DNA from: Zonotrichia leucophrys gambelii
Taxonomy: Eukaryota; Chordata; Aves; Passeriformes; Passerellidae
Length of the DNA: 64,000 bases
NCBI RefSeq assembly: GCF_028769735.1
Contig: NC_088173.1
Location: forward strand, 14,944,038-15,008,037
Direction: 5' to 3'
In this document: positions 12,536-26,379 of the stretch, in pieces
How positions within the stretch are numbered: the stretch's first letter is position 1
Layout: each line of letters opens with the position of its first letter
Notes under the pieces: model-generated
Told to the model about the DNA's origin: nothing
What the model saw: the letters and a program-made list of their open reading frames with translations, nothing else
The model's database searches: none
Program-made: the position numbers and the translations under genes

Positions 12536-13704
12536 TCCTGAGAGAACAGAAGCTTCCTGGAATTTCTCTTTTTGTGCCCACTGTAAAAAAAAGTGGGTGG
12601 GCATTGGGATTACTCCATTTCAGAGCTGTCATGATTCATGGTTTCAACTTGGCATATGTGTGTTCTGCAATACTTTTAAAATTTTAACATCTCTTGTTTA
12701 TGGAGGCACTGCTGAATGTGTCTGTCTTTGACCATGGTTTCCAAGGCTGCTGAAGGGCAGAGTAAAACTCATTGTCTTTGCATTTGGATACAAGTAATAC
12801 AAGGCATGTGTTTACATCATGAAAGACAGATAGTCATCAGCTTCCATCTTCCCACTGCTTTTTATCCTCATGTTGCTATAGCAAGCATGTAATAGGTAAT
12901 TAACTATGAGCATAACAAAAAAATATTACAGCACCAATTCATCAATGTGCAAAAATTAATGTGTAACCAAACTTTCTCCAGCTCTTCTCAAACTTGTTTA
13001 TACATCCAGAACACTTCAAAAAAAATCTGCTCTTTAGAAGCTTCCACTTAGAGCTTCAGCAATCATCAGGTCCTTTTTCTAGCTGACATCCTCCCTGCAC
13101 AGAATTAGATACCAGGCTTTCTCTGGGATGACTGTATTACTGGTTTATTTGAAAGGTACTGTTACTTTATATGAAAGGGACAGGAGAGTGGATTAACTTT
13201 TTAAAATAATGGAGTGACAACTCAAATCTGAAGGACAGCCCTCTTGGCAACATTCCCTAAAATGTCTCTTAAAATTATATGGATAGGTCAAGAAAAGCAT
13301 TCTCTTTATCTATAGTCAAAAAGTCAGTACAGAGAAAGTTTTTGTTTGTGCTTCTTTCCCAGTTCTAACGCCCCTTAATGCTAAAACAAAAGTATAGCAA
13401 GCAGCACTGGAAGAGCTCCATCTTTCATGCACTGGGAGTTTTATATAAAAGGCCAGATCTCTCACTGTTTCAAAGAGAATATTTTCAACAAGATTTCTGA
13501 TTTTGTAGTGCAGTGCTGTTCATTTTTATAAGCTTTTATGGCTGTCAGCATACTGATTGTTCACACTGACACAAGGATTACCCAAACAGCAAATAAGAAC
13601 CACCAGTATATGAAGAAAATATAACTGTTAGATTACAATCAAAATACTATGAAATTAGTCAGTCTTTGTGTAGGTATTATAATAATTTCTGATTATCCAA
13701 ATTT

Positions 13705-14104
13705 TAAAAGGGAATGTTCTGAGGGAGCTGGGCCAGTTTAGCCTCAAAAATAGATGACTGAGAGGGGATCTCATTTACACATATAATTCTAAAGGGGGGT
13801 GTCAAGAGGATATAGCCAGGCTCTTCTGGATGGTGCCAATCAATAGAACAAGAGGCAATGGGCAGAAAATGATGCCCTAAAAGTTCCACTTGAACATGAG
13901 GAAGAATTTCTTAACTGTGCGAGTGACCAAGCACTGGAACAGATTGTCCAGACAGGTTGTGGAGTCTCCTACACCGAGGATATTCAACAACTGCCTAATT
14001 CTGCATTTTGTGCAATTGTGCTCGAGGATTTTTCTGCTTTACGTAGGTTGGACCATATACCTACTATGGTTCCCTCCAACCTGACTCATTCTGTGGTTCT
14101 GTGA
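13705..14104 (+). mobile_element. CR1 LINE, 3' UTR copy (about 400 bp)
   Basis: A longer CR1 3' end in plus orientation. Landmarks in order are 'gggagctgggccagtttagc', 'gaggggatctcatttacaca', 'ggtgtcaagaggatatagcc', 'acaagaggcaatgggcagaa', 'acatgaggaagaatttctta', 'gtgaccaagcactggaacag', 'gttgtggagtctcctacacc' and the tail 'attctgtggttctgtgatg'. A short diverged or inserted stretch interrupts it at about 13,990-14,035. No coding sequence is included. It ends without poly-A, as CR1 does. Confidence 0.95.
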
Positions 14105-15989
14105 TGTGCTCTAAAAATATCACTACAAAGAAATTTTAAAAAATCCTGGTCAAGAGTCAAGACTACAGAGCAAATTCACAATACATGCTGAGAGTAAAGT
14201 GCATAACTGTCAGTGAATAAGTAATAATTGGAATGCTGGTTTATAAAATTAATGAGTTGAATGTATATTTCTTTCAAATTATTGTTTAAATGTGACCATA
14301 AGACTGCTAGACATCTGTATAATAATACCTTCTTTATTAGAACTATGAATGACTAATAACTGTCTGCAATAAAAAAAGCTAATTGTTACTAATAGTTAAT
14401 GGATCTTAATTTGGTGTTAGTTTGGATTCAAAAATAAAGGAGTATTTTCTAAGGAAAAAACATGTCCTGCTGATTTTTCTTGTCCATCATTGCAAAAATG
14501 TAATCTTATGTCATTTACAGTACTTGTAAGTAGAACTGGCATGTTTACCTATGTATGCACTTTCTATTTTCAATAAATAGCTCTCCTGCCTTTTGGTAAT
14601 GTAAATTTAGCACTCTATCTCGCTTCAGTGATGCATACAGTATCCTGTAAATTTTGTATTTTTGGTTACAGAAGCAATCAAAGTGTGAAATTTCTCACAA
14701 ACACAAGAATATAAGACATCCTTGAATGCCATGGTGTATATTCTGTCAGGTATCTCTAGGTATATTGCTTGGCACATTAGCTATCTAGTTGTGCAATACA
14801 AGTGTCTACCAGTTTCCATTCACTAAATGCAGATGAGATACTGGATTTAGTTGGTGCCAAATTTAATTTTATATTCTCCTAGTTCAGGACCTAAAGTGAT
14901 CTGTTTGGATATTGGTCAAAAGCTTGCGCTAATTTTCTTTTGGAGACAGGCTGGGTGATTCACCTGTTTGCCAAGCCTCTGTAAAATCCTGCAGAAAATT
15001 CTCTGTGTATTCTTATTGAAAAGCTATGGTAGCAGATACAGACATAAAGGGAGACTGTAATGATTACTTCCAAGGTGTTGAAGGGCTGTGGTAGATTTAC
15101 CACAGGGCCACAGAATGAACACTTTGGAAGCTAGTGGAAAGTGTCCAAACTACAATTCTCCACATGTATAGTCTTGAAAATTTTGGATGAGGGCTTTACA
15201 TGATGATAGTATTGCTACTTGGTAGAAAAATCACTCGTTTACCTAACTCAGCAACAGAAGACGATATTGACTACAGAAGAAAACCTTATTGCTTCTAAAC
15301 AGAACCTTAGAATTAAAATAAAGACGGCTTTTAAAATGTATTTTTTTCTTGAAATTTTTTGTGTTTAAAAAAGTAATGCTCATGAGAGCAGTCTCAGCTA
15401 CAGCTTGAAGAAAAACTGATTTGTGGAAAAATGTGATGAATGTCTTGGTTCCACTTGTTTTAAAATTTGTTGTACAGTGATCAGTTTGTTGACAGAACAT
15501 CTGCTCATTTCATCCTTTGCAAGCTCAAATCTGTATTCCACTTCTGCTCTGTTTTCAAGATAGAATATCTTGACATATTTTTGGCTCTACAGTCATATTT
15601 GGTGTCAAGAGAAAGATTTCCATATTTGTCTGTTGCTCCTATGAAGAAGCAGTCAAGGAACTGATCTTTCATACATATTTCCCCAGATGTTAATTCAAAA
15701 GCTGAACCATCCCAAATATGTACAGAACATCCAAATTAACTTGAAAAGTCTTAGCAAAGACTTAGATTTTTCAATAGCAGGACATGCTTAGAAGCCGCTG
15801 CCACTTTGGGATAAGTTCTAACGCTGCAGAGAACCAAGTCTTTGAAATATCAAAAACTGCCTCTACCTTTATTTGAACAGGGCCAGTGAGAAGTCTTAGG
15901 CTCTGGAGCTTTCCAACACTGGTAACCTCCATCTAAAGGTCTGTGCTCCTGAATCATTTGGCAGTCCCTCATTGTGTTCATGTGTTCCT

Positions 15990-16125
15990 TTAAGATAACT
16001 GTGCCTCCTTTTCCAGCACCAAGGGTCTGGGAAGGCTGCACTGCTGCCCCTTGCAATGCTGCTCTGCTGTCAGGAGCCTGGGGCTGGTGCTGCTGGCACA
16101 CTGCAGGGTTGCAGGGTGCCAGGCA
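15990..16125. other. GC-rich patch of unknown origin
   Basis: About 130 bp, clearly richer in G+C than its surroundings, with repeated 'gctgctg' and 'ctgctggca' words near 16,050-16,100. No element or exon is recognised. A minus-strand frame of 83 codons (15,850-16,101) overlaps it but has no motif. Confidence 0.4.
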
Positions 16126-17580
16126 CAGTGATTAGAAAATGCAGTGTGGAAGTGCTTTTTTTTTGTAACCTGTCAAGAAAGTATCATTTTATTGATTTAT
16201 TAAACTCTCTGGGACTTATTAAAACCAAATAATAGTTTTTATAATTGCTTTTCTCTTCCATAAGAATAGTTTAAATTTTTGCATAGTTTAGTAAACTTCA
16301 TCCTTAACCAAAATGAGAAATTGAGATCTAATTTTCTCAATAACAGTTTGATGAAAATATTTGCAATAGTGAACATTCTCCAAAATTGCAAAATTGTTAG
16401 TTGTATTTATTTTAAATAGAAGTTAAAATTTATAAAGTAATCACAATTTCCATTTGTAAATTTAAAACATAATTTTAAAAGGAAAAATCAATACTGTCAG
16501 AATATTTTTTTTGACATTGAAGAGCATTAAAGGACATTGGCATCTCACCTTACTCTTTAAATTTACATTCAAAACACGTATTCTCAAACTGTCATCAGTT
16601 TCATTATTAAATAGTCAGCATTCAAAAGGGAAAAAAAAATTGCGCTAAGCATAGATCCTGACTATGCCTGAAGGATCAAGCACTTCACTGAATATATTGA
16701 GTTTATAGACTTCTTCTAAATCTAAATGGATGATCTCCTCACTTTGCTTTTTATTTATTAGCTCACACTGCAAGAAGATACAGGACAAGGATTCTATTTT
16801 GTCTTCTGCCAAGGAGCTATCAAACCCACATCTCCTAAGATATCACCATCAATCTACTACATTTTTTTTATAGCAATTCTACTGTATATGGATAAATCGA
16901 AAACCACAGTGATAGAAGTTACAATGAGAATACATTTCTAGCTTAATATCTCAGCTCCACAAAATCTTTCCACTATGGGGCTCATTAAAAAAGTTCCATG
17001 TGGCACTTAAATATTGGTAAAATGCATAAACAAGTTTTGTTCTAAAAATTGCAACTAGCAGCTTCCCTCCCTGTACAGAAACTTCAGCCACTAAGATGGA
17101 TTTTTATCCTCACACTCCTGCATTCTGTCTGACCTAATTAATATGCATTTGTTTCATGCAAAGTAGACTATCTGAAGCAAGACAATGGAAGCATCTCTGT
17201 CTTATGATATTTCAGAGACTGGCTCTTAGACCAGTGCTCAGAGAGCGGAAGGCTCACGTCCATCTGTCATCTCCTCAGAAGTTTTCCAATAATTGCATTT
17301 GCATACAGAAGGTTATGCAAGGCATTAGCAGAAATGTAATTTTCAATTCCAGCTCTCCTTCTTCCTTATTGGAAGTATACAGTTCAGAAAATTAATTCTA
17401 TAAATTTTTATCATTTTTAAATCTATATATGATGAGGCCCCTCATACTTCAAGGGAGACTGGAAACCTTAAATAGTGACCCAAAGGAATAGAGTGTTTGA
17501 CATGAACCAAATTACTCAGATTCAATTTCACCAGTATAAAAGATTTAAGAATATGAGAATATGCTTACCTTCAAATAATT

Positions 17581-17614
17581 ATTGACTTAAAATAACTATT
17601 GACTTAAAATAACA
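17581..17614 (+). repeat. Two-copy 17-bp tandem repeat
   Basis: Attgacttaaaataact at 17581-17597 is followed immediately by attgacttaaaataaca at 17598-17614; the copies differ only at the last base. A simple local slippage-type duplication. Confidence 0.85.
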
Positions 17615-18684
17615 GCATGCATTATAAACAGTAACCTCAGGAATAAGGATATACCTTGGCTGCTCATACATCTCAGCTGGATATTAGATTTTTTGAACAC
17701 ATAATTAGTCTCTGAAAAGTCCTCCAAATCTGTGAACCTTGAAGTGTTCTTACAGTAATATTTTTGTGCTCCTCCTGTTAAAGATAGCAACCAGACTCCC
17801 CAAAACAGTCACTTTAAACCACCTCCACTTTTTCTAGCCAGAAAAAATGATGGGATGTTGTTTACTTCCTCCTCTGCTTCTATGTTCATTGCATCACTGA
17901 AATACCACACATTACTGTGGGAGATTAAGACATTATTCTTCTATTCTTCCTTGAAGCTGCATAATTAACATTTCTACCAAACTGTTTAATTTATCCTACC
18001 TAAGGCTGGCTTCCTCCTCTTTATAACCTTCTAAACATGGTAATAAAGCTTCATACATCATCTAATGAGAAATATTACATTCTCAGTCTCTTAACAAATT
18101 CAAATCTATTGCCTACTTAACAATTTTTTAAGATAAGTTAGGGTTGTTTATTTTTGGAAAGAATGGTAACAGATACTAACCTGAGAAGACAAACTCAGAG
18201 TCAAATTCTGAAGAGTTTCTTATTCCTAAATACAACATCTAGAGTCCTGCTCAATGTCAGTTTTAGCATAAAATGTATTATGACACGTTTTCATATGAGA
18301 TTCACATTAGAATTTGTCAAAAGGTGGATTTTTGCATGATGACTTCTGTTGGTTCTCCATTCAGTACCTGCAAATTCTTTGGGAACTCTTACCCCTGCAC
18401 AGATCTGCATAGGGACTATACAATCTAGTCAAGCCCAGCAGAGGGGAAACCAAGCTTGATCAGGCACTGAAAAGAGGATCAGAGTAATAGAGTGCCTATC
18501 ATACAAAGGATGAGTAAAAGTGCTTATCCTCCTTAAGTTAGCAAAATAATGGCGTAGAAGACATATTGCAGTTACGAAGACATATAATCACTCCCTGTAA
18601 ATAATTATGTTAGGAAAATAATTACATGCCATGAAAGGAGAAGGCCTACTTAAAGGACACTGTTGGTAGAAGAAAAATATTATA

Positions 18685-18836
18685 AATTGTCCATGAATAA
18701 AACTAGGCTGGAGATCAAAAGTATTCTTAACGATCAGACAGCAGTGATGACCTGGAACAGCCTCCCAATAACAATAGTAGGGGTGAAGAAAAGTAAAGTA
18801 CTCAGAAGCAAGTTCCTATTAAGATGGAGTCTGATC
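18685..18836 (+). mobile_element. Ancient CR1/L3-like LINE fragment
   Basis: Weak but ordered match to the 3' UTR of old CR1/L3-type elements: 'aaactaggctggagatcaaa', then 'gatgacctggaacagcctcc', then 'taggggtgaagaaaagtaaa'. The 'ctggaacagcctccca' word is characteristic. The usual tail octamers are gone. Much more diverged than the other CR1 copies, so probably older. The call is from remembered consensus. Confidence 0.6.
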
Positions 18837-21800
18837 TATTTATGAAAGTTATACAATTATATTGAGTAACAGAAATAGGCTTCAGTGAACAAAGAGATGA
18901 TTTTCTATCCTATTTTTCTGTAGCATCTAATTGCTCTGCTCAGGACTAAAAGTTCAGTATAGCGAGGCTCATTATATTAGTGGTTCAGTTCTCTTGTTGA
19001 TATGTCTCTCAGCGCCTAAAAAAAGAATCTGTTTTACTAACAGTATTAGTTACACAGATCTTCTCCCTCTAGATGTAAAGATATTGCAAAAGGGAAGATT
19101 TTTCAAGCTGATTTATTTACCCAGTTTGGGAAATTCCAAAGTACTCTATACATATTACTTAGAGAATAAATCTACCATCCCTTATTATGCCAGCCAATAA
19201 TTTTATTGTTCTCTTAAAAAAAAAGAAAAGAAAACGTATGAAAAAAAGATGGTTAAAAGTCACAACTATGAAAGATAAAACAAAAGTAGGCAGCTTTAAG
19301 CATGAAATGCTATTAATTAAATTTTTTATGAGAACAGAAATATTGAAAAAGTGAGACCTAAATTTGTGGCCTCCATGGCAGAAAATTAGCTCTTGGGAGC
19401 TGAGGAAGAGAATGGGGAGAGGAGGTAGACTGGGATTTTTTTAAACTGCATTTTCTACAAAGATCCCTGACAAGAATATCTATTAACTGCCTAATTTGCA
19501 TAAACCTTCCACAACTTAAGCTCAAGTAAGCCTTAAGCATTTAATTCTGAATCATCTTATTCGGTATTTTTCAGCACCACATTTAGTCTTCAATTCTCTC
19601 CCATTTTTTCCAGGCATACCGGTGGTAGTTATTTCCCTGTAACACTGGTTAAGACTATCCCTTATGAAGTTTTCTGGAGCGACTGAGGTAAAAATAAAAA
19701 TGTTCTGATATTTTCCCCTGGGAGAATGTGAGCAGTTCCTTTGGCTTAAATAGGCTTTAACTGCATCCCACAGAGTGATGCTTCATAGTGTATTATTAGT
19801 GTGATCAAAAAGAATGTTATGAGGAGAAGCCGAGCGCTAGCCAATGTTAAGCACCACATGAATATTTGTCATCTATATTTTACAAAATCAGAAATTTCAA
19901 AGTGGAGTCTGTTTTTCATAACACTGTACTCAGAATTTTTGCTGGTTTTGCCTTGTTGATTTTTTTTTAATTACACATTTTCAACAGTAATGTGTAATAC
20001 GTAAGGCTGACATATTAAATTTACACACTAACAGAACCAGATGCATGAATTTACAGATTTTGTGCTAAAAAAGGCAAGATATCTTCTGCAACTCAGTAGG
20101 TCAACTGCAAAGCATTTTGTTGTGATTTCTAGGACTGCTCAGTTTAAGTTATTTTGAAGGAATATTTAAAATCTATTGGAAGAATGACTGTATATTATTT
20201 CTTGATAATGAAAAAAAGGGCAACTTCTAAAAATTCCAACAATTCTAGTGAACATTTGGAAACTATTCTACTAATATTCTGAAAGCATTCTAATTATTTT
20301 ATATGAAAAATAATGAGAAGAAAATTTTTTTTTTCCTCCTTTTTTTAAATTTAAAACAATGTGCCATGAGATTTGCATTTTGGGACTATGGGGATGACAA
20401 ATGGGCGTATTGCATTGCAGCTCCTAGGCAATTCATCTGTCATCCAGTTTTCCACTGAGGCTCATTGCCACAGAGTAATCCTTCTTCTAGCAGTCATACA
20501 AGGTCTGATAACCCATTTTTCCTCATTATCAAGCTTGATTTCTTGTGGGAATAATTTTCCTACATATTGTTTAGAGAACTGAATTCTAGTTGTAGCAGTT
20601 ATGTGTGAAATTCTCTAGAACATTTGGAATCAAAGTGCAGTGGGCCAAATTCATCCCTTGACCAGCATCACTGCTGTTAGGACAAAAATTAATTTGACTC
20701 TCCAGCTTTAGAAATAATACGAGCAATGTTCTTAGAAGTCCCAAGTTATTGTTGGAAATAGCAATATAACCTGCTAGTCATCCTTTATTTATGCCTTTTA
20801 TGCTTGTAGTAAAATCTTTGAAGTTATTTCCATTCACTGGAAGCCATGAAGGGTAATTGTTGCCTTAAATACCTTAAATAAGTCCATGTCTCATAAGGAA
20901 ATGTTACTTTACTTGGGTAATCAAGAAGATGCTACTCCATGCATACAGCTGAGTTTTTCAGGAAATGAATACAAGAGCAACATGTTAGCATTGGATGTAG
21001 ATCTACATGTTAGAGTTGTTATAAAGAAATGTCTGCTTAAAAATAATTAAAACTTTATGCCATGATAGCAAATCATTCAACTGACTGTTTTGAAAAAAAC
21101 TTGAATTTCCATTGAATTGTCTAGAAATATAATGACATAAAATTGTTTTGAAATAATTTCAGCAGCAAAATTTTACAAACAGAAATTTCATGGATTAAGC
21201 TTTTTATTGCATTCTAGAATTGTTGAATATGTTCATCCATATTTATAAAATAATTTGACATTAATATATCCCATTGCAATCTAACCACAATTTACAGTAG
21301 TGAGAAATTAATTTTATTTTCTTCCTTCCATTACTATTCTTCCAGTTATGTTTCAGAATACTCCAGTTAAGTAATCAAATACTGTATATACACTGGATGT
21401 TGGAAGAGAAAGATCTTAATTCAATTTCTTTATTAGCTAATACTTCTCTGGAGTGTCCCAATCACCGTGTTTGACTTGAGTTGGACTTCTGAAGTCCTGA
21501 AGGAATCTGTGGACATGCTACATAAATGGGGTCAATTTCGGCGTCAGGTGTGTTTTCCTTTACATTGGTGAGCACATGAGATTTGCTGTCCCACAGTATT
21601 AACATACAAAGTCTAACAGTCTTACAAAGAAGGCATTAAATTTCTTGTTAGATATTTTTCTTCCTCCCTTTATGTCTTAGCCTATTTTAAAATTATGTTT
21701 TTCTGTGGTACTTCTGTCCATATATTCTTCACCTTTTTCTAGACTCATCTGCTGCATAGATATTTTCAAGTCCAAACATTTCATATAGTACACCTTGTTA

Positions 21801-22810
21801 AGGTGTTGACAAGTAGTTAAAACAGACATTTCTAAATTAAAGTTCTATAAATTTGTTTTCTAACTAAATAAGATGAGGAAAAACAGGATATATAGTGAGC
21901 AACTGAGGATTAAAACAAAAAATCAATCTCTTCTGAGACAAACCTAATAACTGTCTCCAAAAGCTTTCATAAATTATTAGCCTTGAAATCAGTCAAAGGG
22001 TCTGAAACAATGTATGTGTCGCTGATGTACTTGAAGTTCACCTAAGTAACTGTATCATCAAAATGTGCCCACAAAAATGCCAGCAGCTACGCCACCTTGC
22101 AATCAATCACATATCTGTTCCAGTGTTAACAAGTGTCAGAGGATGTAATTTCATCTGCTTCTGCTGCATACATTTAAATGTTCATATTTTTACTAAGGAG
22201 GGAAAAAGACTAAAACATTTGTAAGTTCTGTTTCCCTCCAGCTGACTATTTTTTCCCCCCCATAAAGCTTATGCTTTCTTGTAAATTAATAAAATGCATA
22301 AAAAAGATGGTGTATTTTCATGTGAATGCATGAGTTGTGCAGCATTACTATCTTTCAAGAAAGTTATTGTCTATATAGTCAATAAAGAACTAGAGAATGG
22401 CCAAATATCTGTCAAGATATTGCATAGTTGAATACAAGGAAGACTGGAAATTTGTGTTTTTTGAAAGCATAAAAATACAATTTGTCAGGTAGGGGAAATA
22501 AAGTGGAAATAAAGTTGAATGTGTCAAGTAAAAGCTGCTCCTGCACTCCAAGGAAGGGTTCCATACTATTACAATGAACAACTATTTGATAAAAATTGTA
22601 CTGGTTTCATCAAATCCACACAAAGAAAAAGCTCATTTGTACTTGGAATCTGACATTGTACTAACCATTACCTAGTTAATGCATCCATAACAGTGCCAAG
22701 AATACTAAAGTAAGTAAGTAACTTTCAGGAAACAGATCCTCTTCAGTTAATAGTAAGTATAATACTTCATTTCTACACTCAACAACAGAATTAGTAAGCT
22801 ATGCATCAAA

Positions 22811-22877
22811 TTTCTCCTTCCTTCCCTTCCCTCCCTTTCTCTCTCTCTTTCTTTCTTTTTCTCTCTTCCTCTCTCTC
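22811..22877 (+). repeat. 67-nt uninterrupted polypyrimidine tract
   Basis: Every base from 22811 to 22877 is C or T, made of (CCTT)n, (CT)n and (CTTT)n blocks. Pyrimidine-rich sequence continues less purely to about 22,897. No AG acceptor with an open frame follows that would suggest a splice site. It is the strongest homopyrimidine run in the window. Confidence 0.95.
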
Positions 22878-23713
22878 ATTTTATTTCCTTTTTTCCCCAT
22901 GGACATTTCCCTCCTCCCGTTTCTCCCCATGAATACAGAGTACCAAAGTGCTTCCTGTTCTGAGCTACAGGACACACGCTGGGTGCAGCTCTTGATGTTT
23001 GCTCAGCAAGAGCTAGAAGTAGGCAGCACAGTGAGTTAATGGAAGAATAATTTAAAGTGAGCTTGGGTGGTTGAAAAAAGGACTCACACATAGTGGTAAT
23101 AAAGGCTTGCCTTTTTTCTTTCAGTTAGTAGCTGTTGATAATTTCAGATCTTTTCTTTCAAAATCTATTTAAAATCAAATCTGGAACAGCTAAGTCTATA
23201 TAACTCTTATCTGTCACTTTTTTGATTATTTCTATTAACGTTACTCTATGTGTACTGATGATAATTATACAAAGAATAATTAAGTATAGTTAAGAACAGT
23301 AATTTGGAATATGTACATTTATTATTGTAGAGATTTCTGTAAATTAATTTTTCTTTTGCAACAGAGAATAGTATATTCATTAAACTTCCTGAATAAATCC
23401 AAGGACAAATTACTTTTTTCTTTCTATTAAAGAGACTCTTGACATTAACCTTTTGTACTCCAAGCATATTTTAAGCATAAATGTTTTCATAGAATAGTGA
23501 AGATAGCATAATCAATATTTCTGTGGTCGGGAATCTGCTGATTTAGCATATCTTTTGATTCACATAAACAGATACAGATTTCCATTTCAGAAAATTATTG
23601 TTCTTATATAGTTACTTAATAGGTCCAGTACACAGAACCCCTTTTACTTAATTGTTTATCCTTTGCCACTACTTTTCTAACACCTTTTTATTCTTCCTCA
23701 AGTCTCATTACAG

Positions 23714-23730
23714 AAAAAAAAAAAAAAAAA
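23714..23730 (+). repeat. A17 homopolymer
   Basis: Seventeen consecutive A. No retrocopy body is recognised upstream. Confidence 0.9.
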
Positions 23731-25152
23731 CTCTAAGTCAATTTGTAATGCAAATAATATAGAAGAGAAATTAAATTCTTGCAGGTGTGGATAGAGATGT
23801 GCAGCTTATAACTTAAAAAGAAGACACCAAATGCAGAGATCTGGACAGGAAAAAGTACCAATTAATCTGTGGTTACTAGTCAGTGCACTCTTTCCTGGAT
23901 GCAGACGTGCTTAAGATTCTCAAAACAATCCACAGTGTACAAAAGGCCTTCTCCTTTGCCATGCTAGGCTAGGGGAAGTGAGCAATTATCAGAAAGAACC
24001 TGATAATGGTCTCAGAATTTTGCTGATCTTGGACATAACAAAGATGACAGCACAGTCAAAAATTTTAGTTGTGAGGAAAATTAAGGGGAAATTTCAGTCT
24101 TCTTGGTAAAGACTAACTTGCAACAAACTGTAAAAGAAAAAAGCTATAAAGAAAGATATCTTTGGAAATTACTAGTCTAGTAGGTTAAAAATACCTTCAA
24201 CAAGTTTCACAGAACAGGACATATTGTATCTTCTTAGTAAGAAACGGAGAACGAAATTATCAAACAGCTAATGAGCAGGTACAAGAGAGGTTGAGTTTTT
24301 CATGTCCTCTTGCAATAAACTAGCTCATTTCTTACATGAGAGAAAGACCATGTTTGAGACTGAGAGAATGCTGAAGCTACTGACTATTTTTTTCTCTACT
24401 AAATTTCCAACATGCTTTCCCTTAGCACTGACTTTTTCTGTCCTAATGCAATGGCTGCTCCTCCCTAGGGATCTTGCTTGGTACTGGTTTCAGTAGTCAG
24501 TAATTAACATGCTTGCATTACAGGATCCTTTGGCTCTCTCAAAAGGATTTATGTGACACTTAAACAACAATATTAAAATCTTTTTGCAAAGACAGTCCAA
24601 GAGAGGAAATATATTGCTTTTCAATTCTTGATGTAAAATGAGGGAAATGGGAATTCAGAACTATTTGCTCAAAAATAGAAAATTTTGTGAATGAAAATTA
24701 AAAGATTAATTTTAACAATTTACACAGAAAATATTGGACAAGGTGGAACTTTTAGATTTAGATTGAGGGTGGTTTTTTCTTGTAGAGTTGTGTATCCTAA
24801 AAATGTGAGAATCATATAAAACAACATATTGATCTGAATCTCTCTTGAAATACAGGCACAAAAAAGAAATCAGCTTCCTTATTTGATTACATCAGCACTC
24901 AGTTTTCTGAAGTTAACAGCTGTATTGTGTGTATCACCATCTCAGACTTTGAAAGGGATCGACTTCTGCTCTAATTAGCTGTGTTTTAGTTAACATGTTA
25001 TGTCCTTTACCTTGAAATGTCTAACATGTAGACTAGCAGCAATTACTTCTCTAGGGCTTTTTAAACCTAACAATTAGTATTTGCAATTACAGTCATTATG
25101 CTGTGAGCTATATTATGCTATTTAATGTACACTTTTATATTTTTGGCTTCAT

Positions 25153-25185
25153 AAAAAAAAAAAAAAAGGATTTGAAGGATTTGAA
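25153..25185 (+). repeat. A15 run followed by a 9-bp tandem pair
   Basis: A15 at 25153-25167, then ggatttgaa twice (25168-25185). Confidence 0.85.
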
Positions 25186-26379
25186 AAAACCTGATAGGAA
25201 GATGCTAATCCAGAGTTGAGTAGGCTAAGTCTTTTCCCTAGACATATCTACACATCTGGAAGAGATTATGGCTTTCAAGCCACAGGTTTTTAATAAGCAA
25301 AAACATCTATAGAAACGGTGATATAAGAACAATCAGAATACTAGATTCAGATAAAGTAAACAGGGCCCAAATAGGTAATGAGTTATATCCATGCTTAAGA
25401 GTAAAATATTTTCCAGTGATTTACTGGCTTTTTCATTTAGAGTTCCAGGTTTCTAGGAAGGCTTTATAGCTGAATTCTTACAAAGAATATTGCATTTCAA
25501 GATAAACTTTTCCTGTTTGTGTCAACAGATGCTAAGATCAATTTCCCTTTTATGTTATGAAAAGCTACATTTACACTGAAGTACTTTTAAAAAAGAATAA
25601 AAATAACTTTAAAAACTTTGGTGCCATCTCAGAATGCATTGGTTATTTTTTGAATTATCCAACTGCCAGGGTTTTAAAGGGGCTTTTAAGTGCTCATAAG
25701 TATTGCTTGTTTGGCTTTCTATGCAACTGAAGAAGAGAATGATATAGAACACAAATAAGCACAGCACAGTTAGCACAAATTTAAGCAAGAGTCTAAAATC
25801 TTCTCCTTCACTGTGACAGCTTATTATTGAGAGATCACTTCCAAAGATCATTACTGGAAATAAATTCACTAGTAAAAATTAATCTGTTGATGCCCACATA
25901 GTAAGAGATTTCAATTATTCAACTATCTTATTTATTACTTAATCTGGCATTTAGTCTTCTTGCTGTCCTTTCTTAAAAAGAATATTTTAACACATTTTTT
26001 CTTCCTATTTAGGATGAAGCCTTTAAAAACCCCTAATCATTATTTATTTCCTATCTACTGGTCAAATTAGGGAAACATCTGTGTATAACACTCTATATAA
26101 CTTGCTGTGGTTTGTGAACGATTAAAGAGAGCAATGGTTCTTTTCCTAGGAAGACTAGACGAATGCAGTTCTTTCTGTTTCAGTACTGTAAACTCCTAAA
26201 AGTTTGCTCTTCAACCCTGTGTGCTATTTGCCAATTTTTTATAGTTTTTGGATCTCCCACTGGATTAGCTTGCCATCAGGAAATGAGCAATGTCAAGATA
26301 CATACAAAAGTATTGCAGGACAAAATTCACTAACTTAATTGTTTTAATTTCAAGATAAAAGGAATGTCATTTTGCCCCA

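Larger units (their letters stand above)
12536..22810. other. Gene-free segment with scattered repeats
   Basis: Apart from the CR1 copies, the GC-rich patch and the 17-bp tandem listed separately, I see nothing gene-like. The longest ATG frame is about 89 codons (18931-19200, plus) with no motif. A purine run, roughly A9 then AGAAAAGAAAAC, lies at about 19,216-19,236. AT-rich stretches such as 16,240-16,640 and 21,030-21,330 have no obvious periodicity. Confidence 0.7.
22898..26370. other. Gene-free segment
   Basis: Nothing recognisable except homopolymers. The longest frame is 86 codons (25609-25869, minus) with a hydrophobic run but no family similarity I can name. No CR1 or SINE pieces are evident in this stretch. 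Confidence 0.65.

Noticed and set aside
12032..12604. 190-codon minus-strand open frame
   Set aside because: It overlaps three other open frames on both strands in a GC-rich block, so openness reflects few stop codons. No recognised domain, but kept as a finding.
22811..22897. Polypyrimidine tract considered as part of a 3' splice site
   Set aside because: Far longer than a splice-site tract, and no AG followed by a plausible exon was found.
23714..23730. A17 considered as the poly-A tail of a processed pseudogene
   Set aside because: No coding or 3' UTR sequence with AATAAA at the right distance is recognised upstream, and no target duplication is visible.
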